64,000 nucleotides of DNA from Cladocopium goreaui. Lineage: Eukaryota; Sar; Dinophyceae; Suessiales; Symbiodiniaceae. The stretch is from the NCBI GenBank assembly GCA_947184155.2, contig CAMXCT020001402.1, positions 313,463 to 377,462 on the forward strand. The letters run 5' to 3'. Under the pieces are notes generated by a model, which saw only the letters and a list, made by a program, of their open reading frames with translations, did no database searches and was not told where the DNA came from. Shown piece by piece: positions 33,974-49,400 of this stretch. A program made the position numbers and the translations under genes. Each line of letters begins with the position of its first letter. Within the stretch, counting starts at the first letter, position 1.

Positions 33974-36778
33974 GAGTAACTGGGGACCAAAGATACGGTG
34001 GATGGGCCAGCGAAATCTTGCACCAGCTGAAAACGGTGGTAAACATCCCATTATTTACAGGGTTTCAACATGTTTCAACCATCCTTTCGGTGCAGGATTT
34101 CGCTGGCCCATCGGCCCATCCACAGGATTTTGATATTTTTGATCCAACTGATCCAACTGGGTGATCTGGCAACCGCAGTTGCTTAGCGCAGGGGCCCTGG
34201 CCATCGAACCAGAAAAGAAAACAGATGAAAACAGCAGCAAGTGCTATTTCTCCCAGAAAATGGGGGGAGATTCACCAGCAAAATCATTACGAATATGGGA
34301 ATGTTAAAATGCACAGTTCTTCCTCAGATCCCTTAGTAAGTGGGCTAACAAAACCCCATGAATAGTTATATCATAGTTATACCCCTATCCCCCATAAACC
34401 CAAACGTAAAGCAATTTATGTGCGCCAAGTTGTCGCGATTTCGTAGGGGCCTCATCTTGGCGAATTGACCTACGCGATTTCAGATCGGAGACCTCACTGT
34501 GACTTACAATTCCCATATGCTCCACCCATGGTGCGGTACGTATATTTAGCTACAAAACTGGGTGATTTTGGACGTTCTGAGTGCTTTGGGATGATCCCCA
34601 ATGATGAGCATATGGCTATGGATGGTAACCCCCATGTTTGATAGTTAAACCCCCAAAGATTTCATATGGGGTTTTCCATAGTCATGGGGGTACCCACAAG
34701 CTGGATAGTTTATTTCATGGAACATCCATCTATAAATGGATGATGATTGAGGGTACCCCCTATGACTTAGGAAACCCCTATATGTGTCCATGTTATGTGG
34801 TTGGTGCTTTGTTCCCCGTTGTTGATCGTTAAACAGAGTTAAGCTCTAATGTCAGTTTTTAGTTAAACATAGTTATAAACCAACATAGTTAAACATAGTT
34901 ATGTTTCCCCAGTTATAAACCAACAATAACTGTTTTTTCCATCCGATTGGATCAAAAAGTTGCAGGAATTTCGTGCTAAAATAACTCGTGATCAACCAAA
35001 AAGCGGTTCAAAAACACGCTAGATTTTCCAAGGAAACCCATTTAAACATGTATAAACACCATAGTGTTTAATAGATTTTTCCAATTTTCCCTAGACTTTT
35101 CCAAGTTTCGCAGCCAAAAAAAAACATCCCAATTTTCACAGCACGGTACACGGTACCGTGTGGAAACCAAGGCCAAGTCCATGCTACGGCGATGTTATTG
35201 GTGTCCAAGGGTCATCTGAAAGTGGACGAGGTGGCGATGATCAGAAAAAAAAGGATGGCATATATAATTTTTGGGATTTAATGGGATTTAATGGAATCCT
35301 TAATGGGATAGGTATACTACCAACCAGTATATTTTTGTTAGGAGGGGTATTATTATCCCTCTTAAATCCATTGATATCCATTGATTATTATTCCGTTTGG
35401 AACATGAATGACTTTCCATTCAGTTGGGAATAATCATCATCCCAACTGACGAACTTCATCATTTTTCAGAGGGGTTGGCTCAACCACCAACCAGTATATG
35501 TTTTGGTTTTTTAATGGATTGTTATGGGATTTTATGGTGGTTTAATGGGATCGGGATTTTTTCTGTACAATACCCTCCAGTAAACCAACATAGCGATGGA
35601 AAATGATCCATTTAGTTTGATGATTTAGCTATTCATGGTGATGTTCTATAGCAAACTGTTAGTTTACCAGGCCGGGTAAAGCCAAGCATGGTCCCCCCGA
35701 ATTTTGTATTATCGGATATATATGGTGTATGATATATTATGATATATTTAAGAATATTTTCTGGGGTATATAACCAACTGTTTGAGATTATCTGATTACC
35801 AGTTTGCTATTGAAATCACCATGTAGAAAATCGGTAAATCACCGAACTCTCCATGGTCATTTTTGCTACCAAAGGGTCATTCTGGGCCTGGTTTGGTTGA
35901 CGAATTTAAGGCGCCTTTTTGAATGGATATTGATGGGGGGGTGGGATAAAGTGATACTGCGCTAATACTGATATTATCAAGATTAAATGGACACAATGGA
36001 TATTTTTGTGATTCAATAGATGAACAATAGATGAAGCAGCTCAAAAAATGGGCATCGTCAGAGAACCAGCGAGTCTAAGATTCACCGGTATTTTATGGTA
36101 TTTTGGGTTGTTGTGCATCAAAGGTTGTGGATGGGGATGCTCAAACCCATTTGTTGATGATTTTAAAGGGCTTCTATGGGTGTGTCTGGAAATAGAGAAT
36201 ATACCCCTTGCTCGGCAATTCCAATGAGGAAAACGATGAACCATGGGATTTGGTTGGCTCGCTTTTCTCATGACAGGTGAGGCGTGGCATTGAATACCTT
36301 GATCCAAAGACATATGCTGAAGCCTCGTACTACGAGAAGTGCCTCAGATTGCCGTGCTTATTCGAGAAGGTTCCAGGAAGTTTGCGCATGACTTGTTTCT
36401 TGCCGAGTTGCTATGTATGTAATGTATTGTAATGTAAATGGAATGGAACGGAATGGAATGGAATGGCATGTAATGTATGTATGACTCTATATGTACATAT
36501 ATTCATATTTACTATCTAGATATTTACGTACAATGAGGAAAACCCAATTTTAAGCCATTCCTAATAGAGGTTTATGGCATTGGGTTTACCACTTTAAATA
36601 TGTTGGGGGGATTGATGAGCATCCCAAGCTGGACTTTTCACCCACGAAAATTACAACGACTCATTCGCCCATTCTGTGGTATTTCAGGTACTGTAATAAA
36701 AAGAAAAATGTGTGTGTGTATATATCAAAAATATACCATATAACCTATATAACTATGTATGTGTATCTAGTCTATCTG

Positions 36779-36811
<33 letters not shown>

Positions 36812-37385
36812 TTATCTATCTTCCTATCCTATCCTATCTTATCTTACTTTATCTTTTCTTATCGTATCTTATCTTATCTTATCTATCCTATCTTATCTTA
36901 TCTTGTCTTATTTTATCTTATATTACCGTTTCTCATCTTTTCTTATCTTACCTTATCTTATCTTACCTTATCCTATCTTATCTTATCGTATCTTATCTTA
37001 TCTTATCTTACCTTATCTTATCTTATCTTATCCTATCTATCTTTCTATCTAGCTATCTAGCTATCTAGCTATCTAGCTGTCTATCTGTCTATCTGTCTAT
37101 CTGTCTAGCTATCTAGCTATCTATCTATCTATCTTTCTTTCTATCTGTCTATCTACCTATCTATCTATCTTTCTATCTGTCTATCTTTCTTTCTTTCTAT
37201 CTTATCTATCTTATCTATCTTATCTATCTTATCTATCTTATCTATTTTATCCATCTTATCTATTTATCTTATCTATCTATCTTATCTGTCTATCTTATTT
37301 ATCTATGTATCTATTCTATCTATCTTTCTTTCTTTCTTTCTATCTTTCTTTCTTTCTATCTATCTTTCTATCTATCTATCTATCC

Positions 37386-37419
<34 letters not shown>

Positions 37420-40400
37420 ATGTGTGTGTTTTTTACAATCATCAGAAGTTTAGGAAGATCATTGTCCCAACTTTTGTCTCGGCATCCCAGAGATGCCATG
37501 TTTTGATACACGGTCAGAACTTTAAGGGGCGTGGTTGGTTGTTGGTAGAATCGGGAAATCGCATGTTTCATGGTGGTTACACATGGTTATATCCATGGTT
37601 ATATCCATGATAAAGCCCACAATCCATAACTCTGGCAGCATCTCCAGATATCCAGCTTGACACCGCAGATCTCAGGTGGGCCAGTTCCATTTGCAGCGCC
37701 TTGTTGGAACATCAGCTGCTGAGTAACGAGGAACTCGCCAAGGAGCTGGGCGATGATGGCGACGATGAGAGCCCAAGGTGCAGAGCGGAGCGGTGAAATC
37801 ATTTGGATTTCTGTGGAGGTGTCATGACTGGTGGATTTCATGTTTCATGAAATGATATATAACCAGCCATGAAATATATCACCAAAACTCATCCCATAAG
37901 CATAACTTTTCATGAAATGATCTGTATATATATTTATATTATATAATATATATTATATATATTGTATTATATATTATATTATATTATATTATATATATTA
38001 TATATATATTATATATATATTATATATAATAATATATTATATATAATATATTATATATAATATATTATATATAATATATTATATATAATATATTATATAT
38101 AATTTATTATATATAATATATTATATATTATATATTATATTATATATTGTATATTATATATATATTATAATATATATACATTATATTTTATATATTTTAT
38201 ATAATATATATATATTCATTAAATTTTATATATTTTATATATTATTTTATATTATATATATTTTAATATTATGTATATTATATATATATGTATTATGTAT
38301 ATTATATATATACATTATATTATGTATATAATATATATATATATATTATGTTTATATATTTCTATCATATATATACAATATATTATATATATATCCAGGG
38401 TTATATTATTTCGGTTTTATCCCTGATGTGTTTTTGGTAATCGAGTTTTGGTTTATGTTCATTTCCCCGGCAAGTCGGCGTTTTTGGCCCAGGATCCGAT
38501 GAAAATTGGAGCTACCAGTTGGTGGGCCTATTTTTCACCTCAATTTCAGGGAATATCCCAACATATATTTTTGGTTTAGGATCCTGTTGACCCTTCAAAA
38601 GGTCACAAAAACCTCAGTGGTCAAATCTCACAAAATCTCAGCAAAGTGTTGGTAGTTCAATCGCAATGTTTTGTGCTGAAAAATCATAGTTCTTCAAAAT
38701 CCACATGCCCGAAATCTCAAGCTGTGCTTCAAGTCCCCCACATGTTCCTGGTGAAATTCACATGTCTTGCCTCAAATTCCAACATGTCCTGGGTAAAACA
38801 TGATAAAAACGACATGTTCGTGGCAAAATTCATTTTATTCATGGAAACTCCTCATGGAGGTATGTTTTTTTGGAAAATCATCGAACTAAATGATTGAATC
38901 CACCATTTAGCTGGATGATGGATAAATGGAAATAGTAGCCATTTTCCGTCGCGATATCCACAGAATATCCCACAGCAACCGCAAAATAGAAAGTTGGAAA
39001 CCTGGACGAGATTTATATCATCGTTCACTACCAATATTATAATATTGAAGCTTTCCAAAAACCATCATGGGTTTCAATACTAAGTCATGGTTCAATGACT
39101 GAGATTATTTGGGGGTACCATGACTTAGGAAACTTCCATATTGCCCAATTTTTCTTGGTTAGTATAATCCCCCGACTAATCATCAATCAACTAGTCCCAC
39201 ATTAATACCTTGCTCCATATCCACATCCTAAATTGATTAATTGAAATCTGGTAAGCCCTAAACCATAAAACATCCCCAAATGGTACGTTGATTATTGGGT
39301 GTCCCAGATTACTATCCAGGCTATCCATATTTGTTGATTAATAGCTTTCCTATGGTTTATCATAATTCATCATAATTCCCTTAAATTGTTTTGATAGCAT
39401 AAGTCCCCATTTCATCACCGACCATCCTGGCTGGTGGTTTCAAACATGTTTTCCATATATTGGGAAGAATGATCCTAACATCATCCATCATATTTTTCAG
39501 AGGGGTAGGTTGAAACCACCAACCATCGTATTTTGCGGCTCAAGTGGATCATGTTTCTCCAGAGGTTCCAGGTCGACAGCGTGGTGCGTGTGAAGCCCAG
39601 CTCCTTCGCCAGCCGCTGGCGACGCCCGCATCTGCGGACGCCAGGATTCGTGCACGGCGTTTGTGCCCTGGAAGGACGATGGCATGGGTCAGGCAAAACA
39701 CGGGGAACGAAAAAAGGGGAAAACCAGGAAAAGCCAAGAAAAATTGGGAGTCCAACTGGGCTTTTGATGTAAATGTGCGTGTCATGTTTTTTCAATGTGG
39801 ATTGAACCAAGAAATATTCGTCCTTTCCCAAGAGCGTGGTAGGAAAAGTGACAGTGAACAGTTATCCCCCTCGGGAGACCAACCTTTGGGCGACCCCGAA
39901 GCTAATGTTGTGGGGGAAAAGTCGCATTTTGCTTGGATATTTTGAGATTTGACATGATTTCACGAAAAAAGTGGGGTTGATCCATGAAAATTCTGAATTT
40001 CAAACAAAATCTGGGAATTTCAGCAGGAAGGACTTGGGATTTGGAATAAAGATATGGATTCACTGATTTAACCATGAAAAAATTGCGGAGTTGAGACAAT
40101 AATTCCGATTTGGCCGGGAAACAATTGGATTTTTCGATTTTAGTGGGTAAACCAACTGGTGAAGATGAAGGGAAGTTAGTTTCATGGCTTATGTTATCAT
40201 AAATCGGCAGATACGGTCCTGCATTTGCTTGAAACCGTCATTTGGAATCATCGATAGTCTCAGGCACGAGAAACAAGAATTTGAACTCAAGTGAGTTTGA
40301 CTGAAAATACGCTACAGTAGCCCCCCCAATGTGATGATTCATCCGAGTTTCCGCCATGAGAATTGCCACGGATTCCGTCACTTTCATCCATTGGAACCAT

Positions 40401-43400
40401 GTCTGGGTAAATAATAACGACCTTACTGTTCTCCCTCACTGTAAGCATGGTTTATTTTAGGGGAATCCCAAAATGGCCGAACTGTTCAGGTTAGTGAATT
40501 ATTGTAATTTGCCCTGATTTATCTGCCTTTGTGCCTTTCTTTTGAGGTGGTGTTGTGGAGCGATCTCTGGGTGTCTTCGCGAACCCCGAGCAGTTGGCCT
40601 TTGGTGGAAAGGCGTGGGGCAAGAGCCCGCAACTCGGCCTGTGAAATTACAATATGACTGGGGGAATCAACCAACCACCTGAAAAACTCATCAAAAAATG
40701 GATCAAAACTATGACTGGGTATTTTTCCCATAATGGACCGACAAAAAAGATGTCCGTAAGGTCTTCCAGGCAGCTATGACTTAGGGGTCCCATGCCATGT
40801 GTTGACGAAGACAACTGGAGTTATGACATGATGAAAACCTTGCCACTGGGGAGGTGTTTTGACACTGGTTTCGCCATGTTTTTGGTCGATGGATTTGATG
40901 TGGGATGATTTATGGATGAACATGGATGAACCATCTACATCCATCGATATCGATGATTTATGAATGGATCGTGGTCATGGATTCCATAGATGAAATCTGC
41001 TCCAAATCATCCATACAGATGGGATCGTCATTTACTGACGGTTTTAGGATGTGATGATCCAAGCAGATCCCCAGCAGATCCTGGTGACACCTGGCCAAGT
41101 ATCCTAGTGATGAAGATTCCCTACATGTCCCGGAAACCCCCTGATTTGGGGTGTCAAATCTGCGTTGTTCATCCATACTTGGGATGATTGGTTCAGAAAA
41201 GTCATGTTTTGGAGGGATGAGTTAAAAGCACCAAGCAGTAACCCAGCTTGATATGCCCGTCTTCCGGCGCGGCCGGTTTTTGTTATCTCTCGTTGATCGA
41301 GGTTGTACCTTGTGCGCTTCGATGCCAGGTGCATTCAGGACTTTGATGCACAAGATCAGCACCAGGTGGTCAGGGCACCAGGTGTTCTGTAGGAGATTTG
41401 CTTTGCAGATGGCGATAGATGTCCCATGTCCCACTGGTTGATGGCGGCTTTATTCCCGTGAGAACCAATCAATAGCTAGATAAATGATGATTATAGATGA
41501 TTATAGATGATTATAGATGATTATAGTATATCAAACCAGGCCCTCTATTTTTCGAAAAGGACAGGCCATCTTTGATTACCTCCATGCCAGGTGACGGTGG
41601 AGATCTATCAGAGCTGGCTGGAAGCTGCTGATCCGGAAGAGTGTCTCAGACAGATCCCCCGTGGTGTATCCAGATGGAGAAATGTGTGATGTTTTTTGGA
41701 TTAATGGGATGTACCCTCTGGTAAACATACAAAAGGCTATTGAAAATTGCCATAGAAATAGTTGATTTACGCATTCAGCATGGTGATTTTCCATAGTCAT
41801 TAGTTTACCAAAGGGTAATGGGAAAAAATGAATTTATGGCTGATCCATGGGCATTTAACCTATAAATCCTATATAATTTCTGATGTATTCTCATAATATC
41901 CATAGTTACAGCTGTGAATAGCACATGAATCCCTATCCCTATGATTTTTTTCCCTGGCATTTCCCATGGTGGATGTAGGGGATGAAATCACCATGTTTCT
42001 TTTGACCGTAGAATTAGGATATTGGGAAAACTGGTGTGTTTGAAGATGTGGAAAACTCATGGCATTTCCCATTCGGATAATGATCCACATTCATGTGATT
42101 TCCATATCTATGTTGGTTTACAGTATTACAGGGCGCCTAAAATTAAGAAGATGTAACAAGAAGTATGAACAGTGTTTTGCTATGTTTTGCTTAAGAATAT
42201 GTACCGAAAGAAACGAAAACCAGACCAGGTTGGAGCAGCAGAAGCGACGAGTTGCACCGCTTGCAGATGGCCATCCGGAAACTTGGAGCGTGGTGGAATT
42301 CGGGTCACGTCGCAGCGTGGTTTTTGCAGAGTTCAGTATCTAGTAGTCTACTACAATTCTAGATTCTACATGATTCTACTATTCTACTGCTGTTCTAGTA
42401 CCTGATTCTAGTACTATTCTAGATTCTAGTACTATTCTAGTCAATCTGAGCGACTGTAACTGCATGACAACATGACTGCTTGGAGTGTTGCGTCCAAGGA
42501 CTGCAAACGGGCCAAGACTGCTCCTTGTCAGGTGATCCCAGGGGAAAACTGGGTGGGAAACACCCCATGATTTTTAGGGGTTTCAACCAGTTTGGTGATG
42601 CAGGATTTCTTCACCATCCACACTAGGATATCTGCATATGTTGATATGTTTAAGGTCTAGTTTCAAACTGGGGCATTCAAACACCGTCCAGACATATCCA
42701 GTGCCGAAAAAGAAGCAAAATCATCAAGCAATTCCCAGATATTCCCAGTTTCCAGCCATTTCCAGCTGGCTTCAGTCATGGTTTTCTGCACTGAGGATGG
42801 CCACAGCCACCACGGCCGCCATGGCCACGACCACGTCCACGAGGAACGTGTGCTGGTGGAGCAACGGGCAGTTGATGAGGAGAGCAACGTGGCAACGGTG
42901 AAGGGATTGTTGTTACGATTTGTTGCTGTATGGTCATGGTGTTGTTCTTGTTTTTGTTTTTGTTCTTACTGTTGCTGTTGTTCTTGTTTTTGCTCTTATT
43001 GTTGCTGTTGTTGTTGCTGTTGCTGGTGCTGTTGTTGCATTTGCATTTGCATTTGCGGTTGCTGCTACTCATTGCTATCAACAATAGTGATAGTGAGATG
43101 TCTACTTTAAGACATATGTGTTATTGTGTGAGGGGGCTGTTACAAGTTTGGTTGGCTATTGTGGTTGGTTGTGGTAGATTATGGTTGGTAAATCTGGTGG
43201 GTGATTTCGATGATTTGTCTCAAGCATATCTGGCTTGATGGTCCCCACTATTTTGGGGTGGTTGCTTGCCATGGTTGTTAGCGGCATAATCATGATTCTG
43301 GGTTATTTCTTTTGGGCCACGTAAATGCAGGTTTCGAATAGGTCAGCCATGAACAGAGGAAGAAGACAGCTACAGAACAGGTGTTCTTTGGGAATGTAAA

Positions 43401-46400
43401 GAACAACAACTGGGATTGCGGAAGCAACAAGAAAGCATACATAACTATGAAAGACTATGAATCCCTGAGGAAAGTCAACTCCATGGATGTGCGAACACCA
43501 GAAACGTTGATTGAATCTGTTTTTTTGTGTTTCCAAGCTGGCTCCCCATCAACATCTTGCGGCTGTATCAGATTGGTATAGACTAGACATACTCTGGTTG
43601 GTGGTTTGGAACATGGCTTTTATTTGTCCATTTCATATCTGGAATGTCATCCTTCCCATGAACTTTCATATTATTCAAGATTGTTAAAACCACCCTTTTC
43701 CCATATATTGGGAATAATCATCATCCCAACTGACTCCATGATTTTTCAGAGGGTTGAAACTACGGAAACCACCAACCAGTCCCATTTTGTGTAGCGGCAG
43801 TGTAGTTCTTGATGATTCCATTTCATCTCCAGTCTTGGTGCAATTTTAGCTGAATCCCCGCGACCTGAAACCTGAAATCCAGCGAATACCCTCTGGTAAA
43901 CATACAAAAAACTATGGAAAATCACCATGTTTAATGGGAAAATCCACTATAAATGGCCATTCTCAATAGATTTTTGTATGTTTACCAGCGAATAAGTGGT
44001 AAATTGCCAAGTGAATTGCTGTTTCTCAAGGTACTTTGCTTCCATTGTTAATCATTTGTCATATTTATCCTTGAAAATTGAACATCTTTCCATCGACCTG
44101 ACATCAGGAGCTGCCATGCCCCGCCATCGCGCGAGCCCTTGTGGCAGCGGTGCAACAGAAAGGCGCCGCTTTTGGGGCATGATCAAACGAAATATCAATG
44201 AGCACCATTTTGTTTAGATATGTTTAGAAAGTTTAGATCATGAATGGTGAGATTTTTCGAATTCTTGCTGGTACCGTGAACATTTTTTTATACCCTGATA
44301 CATCCAGGGCGAAGCTGCATATCTCGTGATAGTTTGATGCTTGACGAAGCCTGATATCCATTGATTTCCCCCCATTGATCTAAGGGCTCCTGCAGATTTT
44401 CTGGCATCAATCCATTCAGGGTATCGCCAAAGAATCACCAGATATGAGGGTAAATAGTCCCTACATTCCTACATTCCTTTGTTGGTGTTTCTGAAATATA
44501 CATACATATATATATATGATTGAACCTCCTAAGATAACCAACTCCTCAGCCCAAACCACTCTAGATGTTGATGTTAAAGAGGTGATACTAGAAATCTGCA
44601 TTGAACATACTCAGATGATAATATATCCCCAATTCATCCCAATTCCCAATTCGACTTTGCTGAATGTCCATCGCAATCCTAGGATTGCGATGGAGGATTA
44701 CCATCTTTTATTTCTGGATAAACTCCAATGTCATAAACGCACCATCCCCCAGAAAAAACAGCATTTAAAAAAAAACATAGATGGTATATTGCGCACGGCT
44801 TGAGGCAAGCATGCAGGCAGCTCGCGCAGCCCGCATGTCCGAAAAGTCTCAGCTCTAATTGCGCCAAGGTCGAGAGAAACCTTGACAATTGGAAATAGGG
44901 CGTGCGCCCACAAATTCATCGAGTGCCTGCAAGACCGGCAACTCGACTTCGCGAGGCCATCCCAACCAGACAGCCTTCTGCAGAGGCAAAATTCGGACCT
45001 GTGTTAGATCTATTTGCCCACTAGTCCACGTGATGCCAGTGCCAGTTTCCAACAGCTTCCACAACCTACGAAAATACGAAAAGTCACGGGCAAAAGAAAC
45101 CAAAGAATACCTATCAACATCGCCCCCGGCAACACACAAAGGGGCACCCCCAACACGAAGCCTGAAAGCAACAAAAATCTCGACAATGGCAACTAAACGC
45201 ATCTCAGAGGCACTTGCATCAACTGTGACTAACCATTGACACAGCTGAAGCAAAAGCTGATCAGCCTGTGATCCTAAACCGCAATGAAAACTACCTGAAA
45301 CCTGAAGCCAAGTGGATAAATGTACAGAAGTCTCGGCATGGTTCAAACTAGTGACAAAATCAAAACGTGAAACGCCGAACCCCTGTTCTTCTAATTCTTC
45401 CTCTACGCTCTCATCAGTACAGTCCTGTGCTGCTACTTCAACTTGAAACTTGGTGATCAAACTCACTCGTGCTTTCCAGCTCTGCCTATGTTGTTGGAAA
45501 CGAACCCAAACTTTGTTGAAAAAAATGGGCCGAGTCAGATTTGCCAAGTCGGCTTGGGAGTCAGCTGCTTCATTCCACTTTCGTGTCCAGTCTTCCAAAG
45601 GGCTAAGGCACTCAGACTGCGGCAAATGGCTGACAACTTTGTGTGGGACAACTTCGGCTTTCACAGTTTGAAGCAAGGCCTCTATCTGTTTCCAGAGATC
45701 AGGGTGCTCGAAGTCCGACGCAACCCCGGTGCCTCGAAGCAAGTCACGCAGATTGTCAATCACTGTCTGGGAATCGATCCATAGGTGCAAAACCCCCTCC
45801 TGTTGATCAATCCACCCCAGTGCACTTAACACTGCTGTTGCTTCGGCGCGCAAAATGGTTTGTTGAAGTCCAGAGAGGTAGCCACATGCTACCGTACCAT
45901 GATCTGCCCAAACCACGGCCCAGGCGGCCAGTGCCAAATCAAGATCTTGAGGTGCACTGCATGTGCCGTCAGTGAAAAGGTGCCAGGTTCGTCCAGTTGG
46001 TGCTAGCTCATACTTGTTAACCAAACTTGGCAAGGCAAGAAAAGCTTCCCAAAGGAGCACCTGCCATGGATTGGCTGGCACCAAACCGTATTGCTGGAAA
46101 CATGTAGGAAACAAATGCCATTCTTCAAACAACTGCTGGTGCCGAGATCGCACCTGATCATATCTGCTGCATGTTGTGTATCGGTGGGCACGACTGTCAA
46201 CAACATTGCAACTGACACACATCTCAGATTTGCTAGCATCGAACTTACTGCAGAATTGGTTGGTGAAAAAGCTGCCATCTCGCACGACCATTAGTTGTTC
46301 AACCTGGTGCGGCTGAAAAAACTTGTCACAACATGTCGTAAGGTCATAGTCAAAGCCCTCCAAGTCCTGAAATCCGGACCTGTTTTGAACCTGGTCCGCC

Positions 46401-49400
46401 AGTGCACGATGGAAAAAATGTAAAAGAATCTTCTCCAAAATGACATTGGAACAAGTAGTCAAGTCCAAACATCCCCGATGGGAGAACCACAAGCAACCTT
46501 CCTCGTCCAATTGCAAGCCAACTGAATGCACAAGATCCAAAAGTTTGCCGAAAGGCCCGTTCGTCGAGCCTCGCAGATTCTCAAGGTAAAGCTTCCAGAA
46601 ATCTGCAACAACAGGGCTGCAGTGAAATTGGCGTCTGAAGGTTTGCACAACTTTCCACAGCTGATACCAAGCCGGATCAGTTGGAGTGTTAAGGAGACCA
46701 ATTCGCACAATCGGAGAAGCTCCGCCACGTCTCCAGTTTGCAGCCAACATAGCCCCTGATCGCATGTTATTGAGGTGAGTGTTCCCAAGCACAACGGATT
46801 CACATCCGTGTAAAGCTCTGGGCCAAAGAACCTGTCTGATGTTGAGAAGTTTCACCTGGGTTGGCAACTTTGCTGATCTGAGCTTGGTGTAGTACTGCTT
46901 GATTCCAGTGATCCGGTCAGTGAGTACACGGTTACGTAGCTGACTGCAGTAAGTGACTTGACCTCCTAGATCCCTGGCTCCCAAACTTACTTTATACCCC
47001 AAATCTTTAAGTTCACGGCGACCTGACGGACAAGACGACCAGGCATACAAGGCATCAGTGTCTATTTCCAAGTCCAAATGGTCACAGAAAGAACCCAAGC
47101 TTTGCAAAGCAGCGTGAACAGCTTGAGAGGAGTCTCCTAACACTTCAAGATTGTCAACATAACTCAGACTGAGTGGGTTAGGGGCCGCGACATGTTGCCA
47201 CCAGTGCCAGACGGTGTCTATGGCCGTCATGGCGGAACAGGAGAGTGGACAACCTTCGGGAAAGCCCGTGCACGCACACACTGCAGGACTGGCTTCACCG
47301 TTGACGATGAAATACCTGGTGAATGAACTGAGATGACGAGACCAAACCTGAAGAAACCATTCTGGAGTTCCAAGCAAACGCAGAAAGTCAAAAGCCGGAC
47401 AACGAGGCAGGGCATTGTAAGCCTTAACTATGTCTGCAACTGCACCGAACAAAGGAGTGGATTGCTGCATGGCCAGCTCGATGCTGATGCCAACAAGATA
47501 CCAAACATCAGAGGCTTGGCGCCCTTGGACAAAACCGCACTGAAACTTGTCTGCTCGTTTGGAGAGCTGAGCAAGTATCTGGCCAGAACGGATGCCTGCA
47601 TAAAGCCTATAAAACAAACTTGCCACAGTAATGGGTCTGAATCCATTAACGGTACGGCTGGATGCTCGCTTCTGAAGACAGTGGATTAGGCCAACACACC
47701 ACTGAGCAGGCCATGGAGCCCCTGCTTCGATTGCGGAAAAAAAAATCCACAATGGCAGAGACTTGTACGTCCGTGAGATGTTTAAGGTCCTGTAATGACC
47801 ACCCACATGGGCCTGAGGCAGCATTTGATTTGAAGGAACTGACTGCACGCCGAAAGTCCTGTGCCGTGATGGGAGGCAAGGCAAAAGGCTCAAACTTCAG
47901 GTGTGCTTGGGCAAAATCACGGATATGGTTCCAATGGCTATTTGGCACATCTTTGTGCTTATTCCATCTTGGGGACCACAGGTCAATTAACCTATTGTGA
48001 ATGACCGCAGTATCATGAACCGCAACATGGCAAGTCAAGACCTGATTGCTGGCCAAAACGTAATCCGAGTCAACTTGATAGCCATCCGGATGGACCCGGA
48101 CAACAGCTGGCTGGTCTTGCAAAGTCCAATGGGTGACATTTTCAACAGGGAAAACTTCAGGCACCTGAATCACATTTGTGTTAACATTGACCACAGTGAT
48201 GGGCTGTGAGATCTGGTCTTCAAGGCAATCCAAAGTCTCCTTTGCAGGCTTCTTTGTGACTGCAAACAGGCCTCTGGTGGTTTCCACAAGCTTTGACTGA
48301 CAACTCGCCCGGCGTTTTTGCAACTGCCAGCTTTCGAAGTGCCTGTAATTCTGCTTGAAATCATCATACAGCAAACTGGCAATGACAATGTCTGGCGGGT
48401 ACATGGGGATTGCACCAGGGGTGCCTTGGAGCTGAACAGGTCGGGACAACCACCACGTTGAAAAACCTTCACTGAAACCGGCAGCCCTGAGAATGCTGTT
48501 CCACAATTCAGCTCTGGATCGAAAGTTGGAGTCTACGTTGGCCGACTTAACAGCATGCATATAGGATTGCATACGTCGCAGCTGTTTGAACCAACGAGCA
48601 ACGGCCCTATTCAAAAAACCGCAGGTCTGCTGCACTTCGCCTTGTCGGCTATGCTTTGGAACTGCATAAGTGCAACTTCGAAACTTGGGTTTGGTCATTT
48701 GACCACGGCCGTAAAAACTTCGATCAGCTTTTGCGGTGGGAAGTTCAATGCACCTGGATGCTGCTTGCTCAAACTTGCTGCTCTATTGCTGAAAGGCAAA
48801 AGTGGAGTCCAAAGAGTGAAGTCCATCGGAAAAGACTGGTTCAGACCGAGGTAGGCCGCCCGCAGGCCACACGCTAGGAGGGAACACAGAACCAACGTCA
48901 GAATCCGAAGTCCATCGTTCCTGAGACACATGATTCCAAGGGATATGACCAGGAAGATGCCATTGCAAAGAAACCTTAGGCAAGTTCGGCATGCGAATCC
49001 CGGCAAGCAACATGTCATGATCAGGATAAATCTTCCAAAGCGCAATGTTGGAAATCCAAGGCATGATCTCCGGGGAACACCATATTTGGTCAGGGGTGGT
49101 AGCTCCTTTGCACGTGTGTCTCGGAGCTATGGAATGCCGGCTGTACATAATCTCTTGAATTTCCGCCCAGCCTTGTGACCTCCAAATTTGCATTTGGCGA
49201 AGGCTACCAGCTGAAGTGTTGAAATCGCCACAGATGATCCTAGCACCGGGATTCAGCAAGCTCAGTAGCCTGAGGGAACGAAGGGCCTTTGGCTGGACAG
49301 TAAACTGTAGCAGAAGTGATCTGGAGATTGGCTATGTGAGCCACAGTGAGCATGACTCGGCCGCTATTGTACTCACCGGCAGGCCAAAAAGAAGGCACCT

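Noticed and set aside
36710-37068. Two overlapping >110-codon Ser/Tyr/Leu/Ile ORFs
   Set aside because: Products of the CTAT/CTTATC microsatellite.
48695-49045. 116-codon minus-strand ORF inside the retrotransposon
   Set aside because: It overlaps the EEP endonuclease in another frame and is a shadow.
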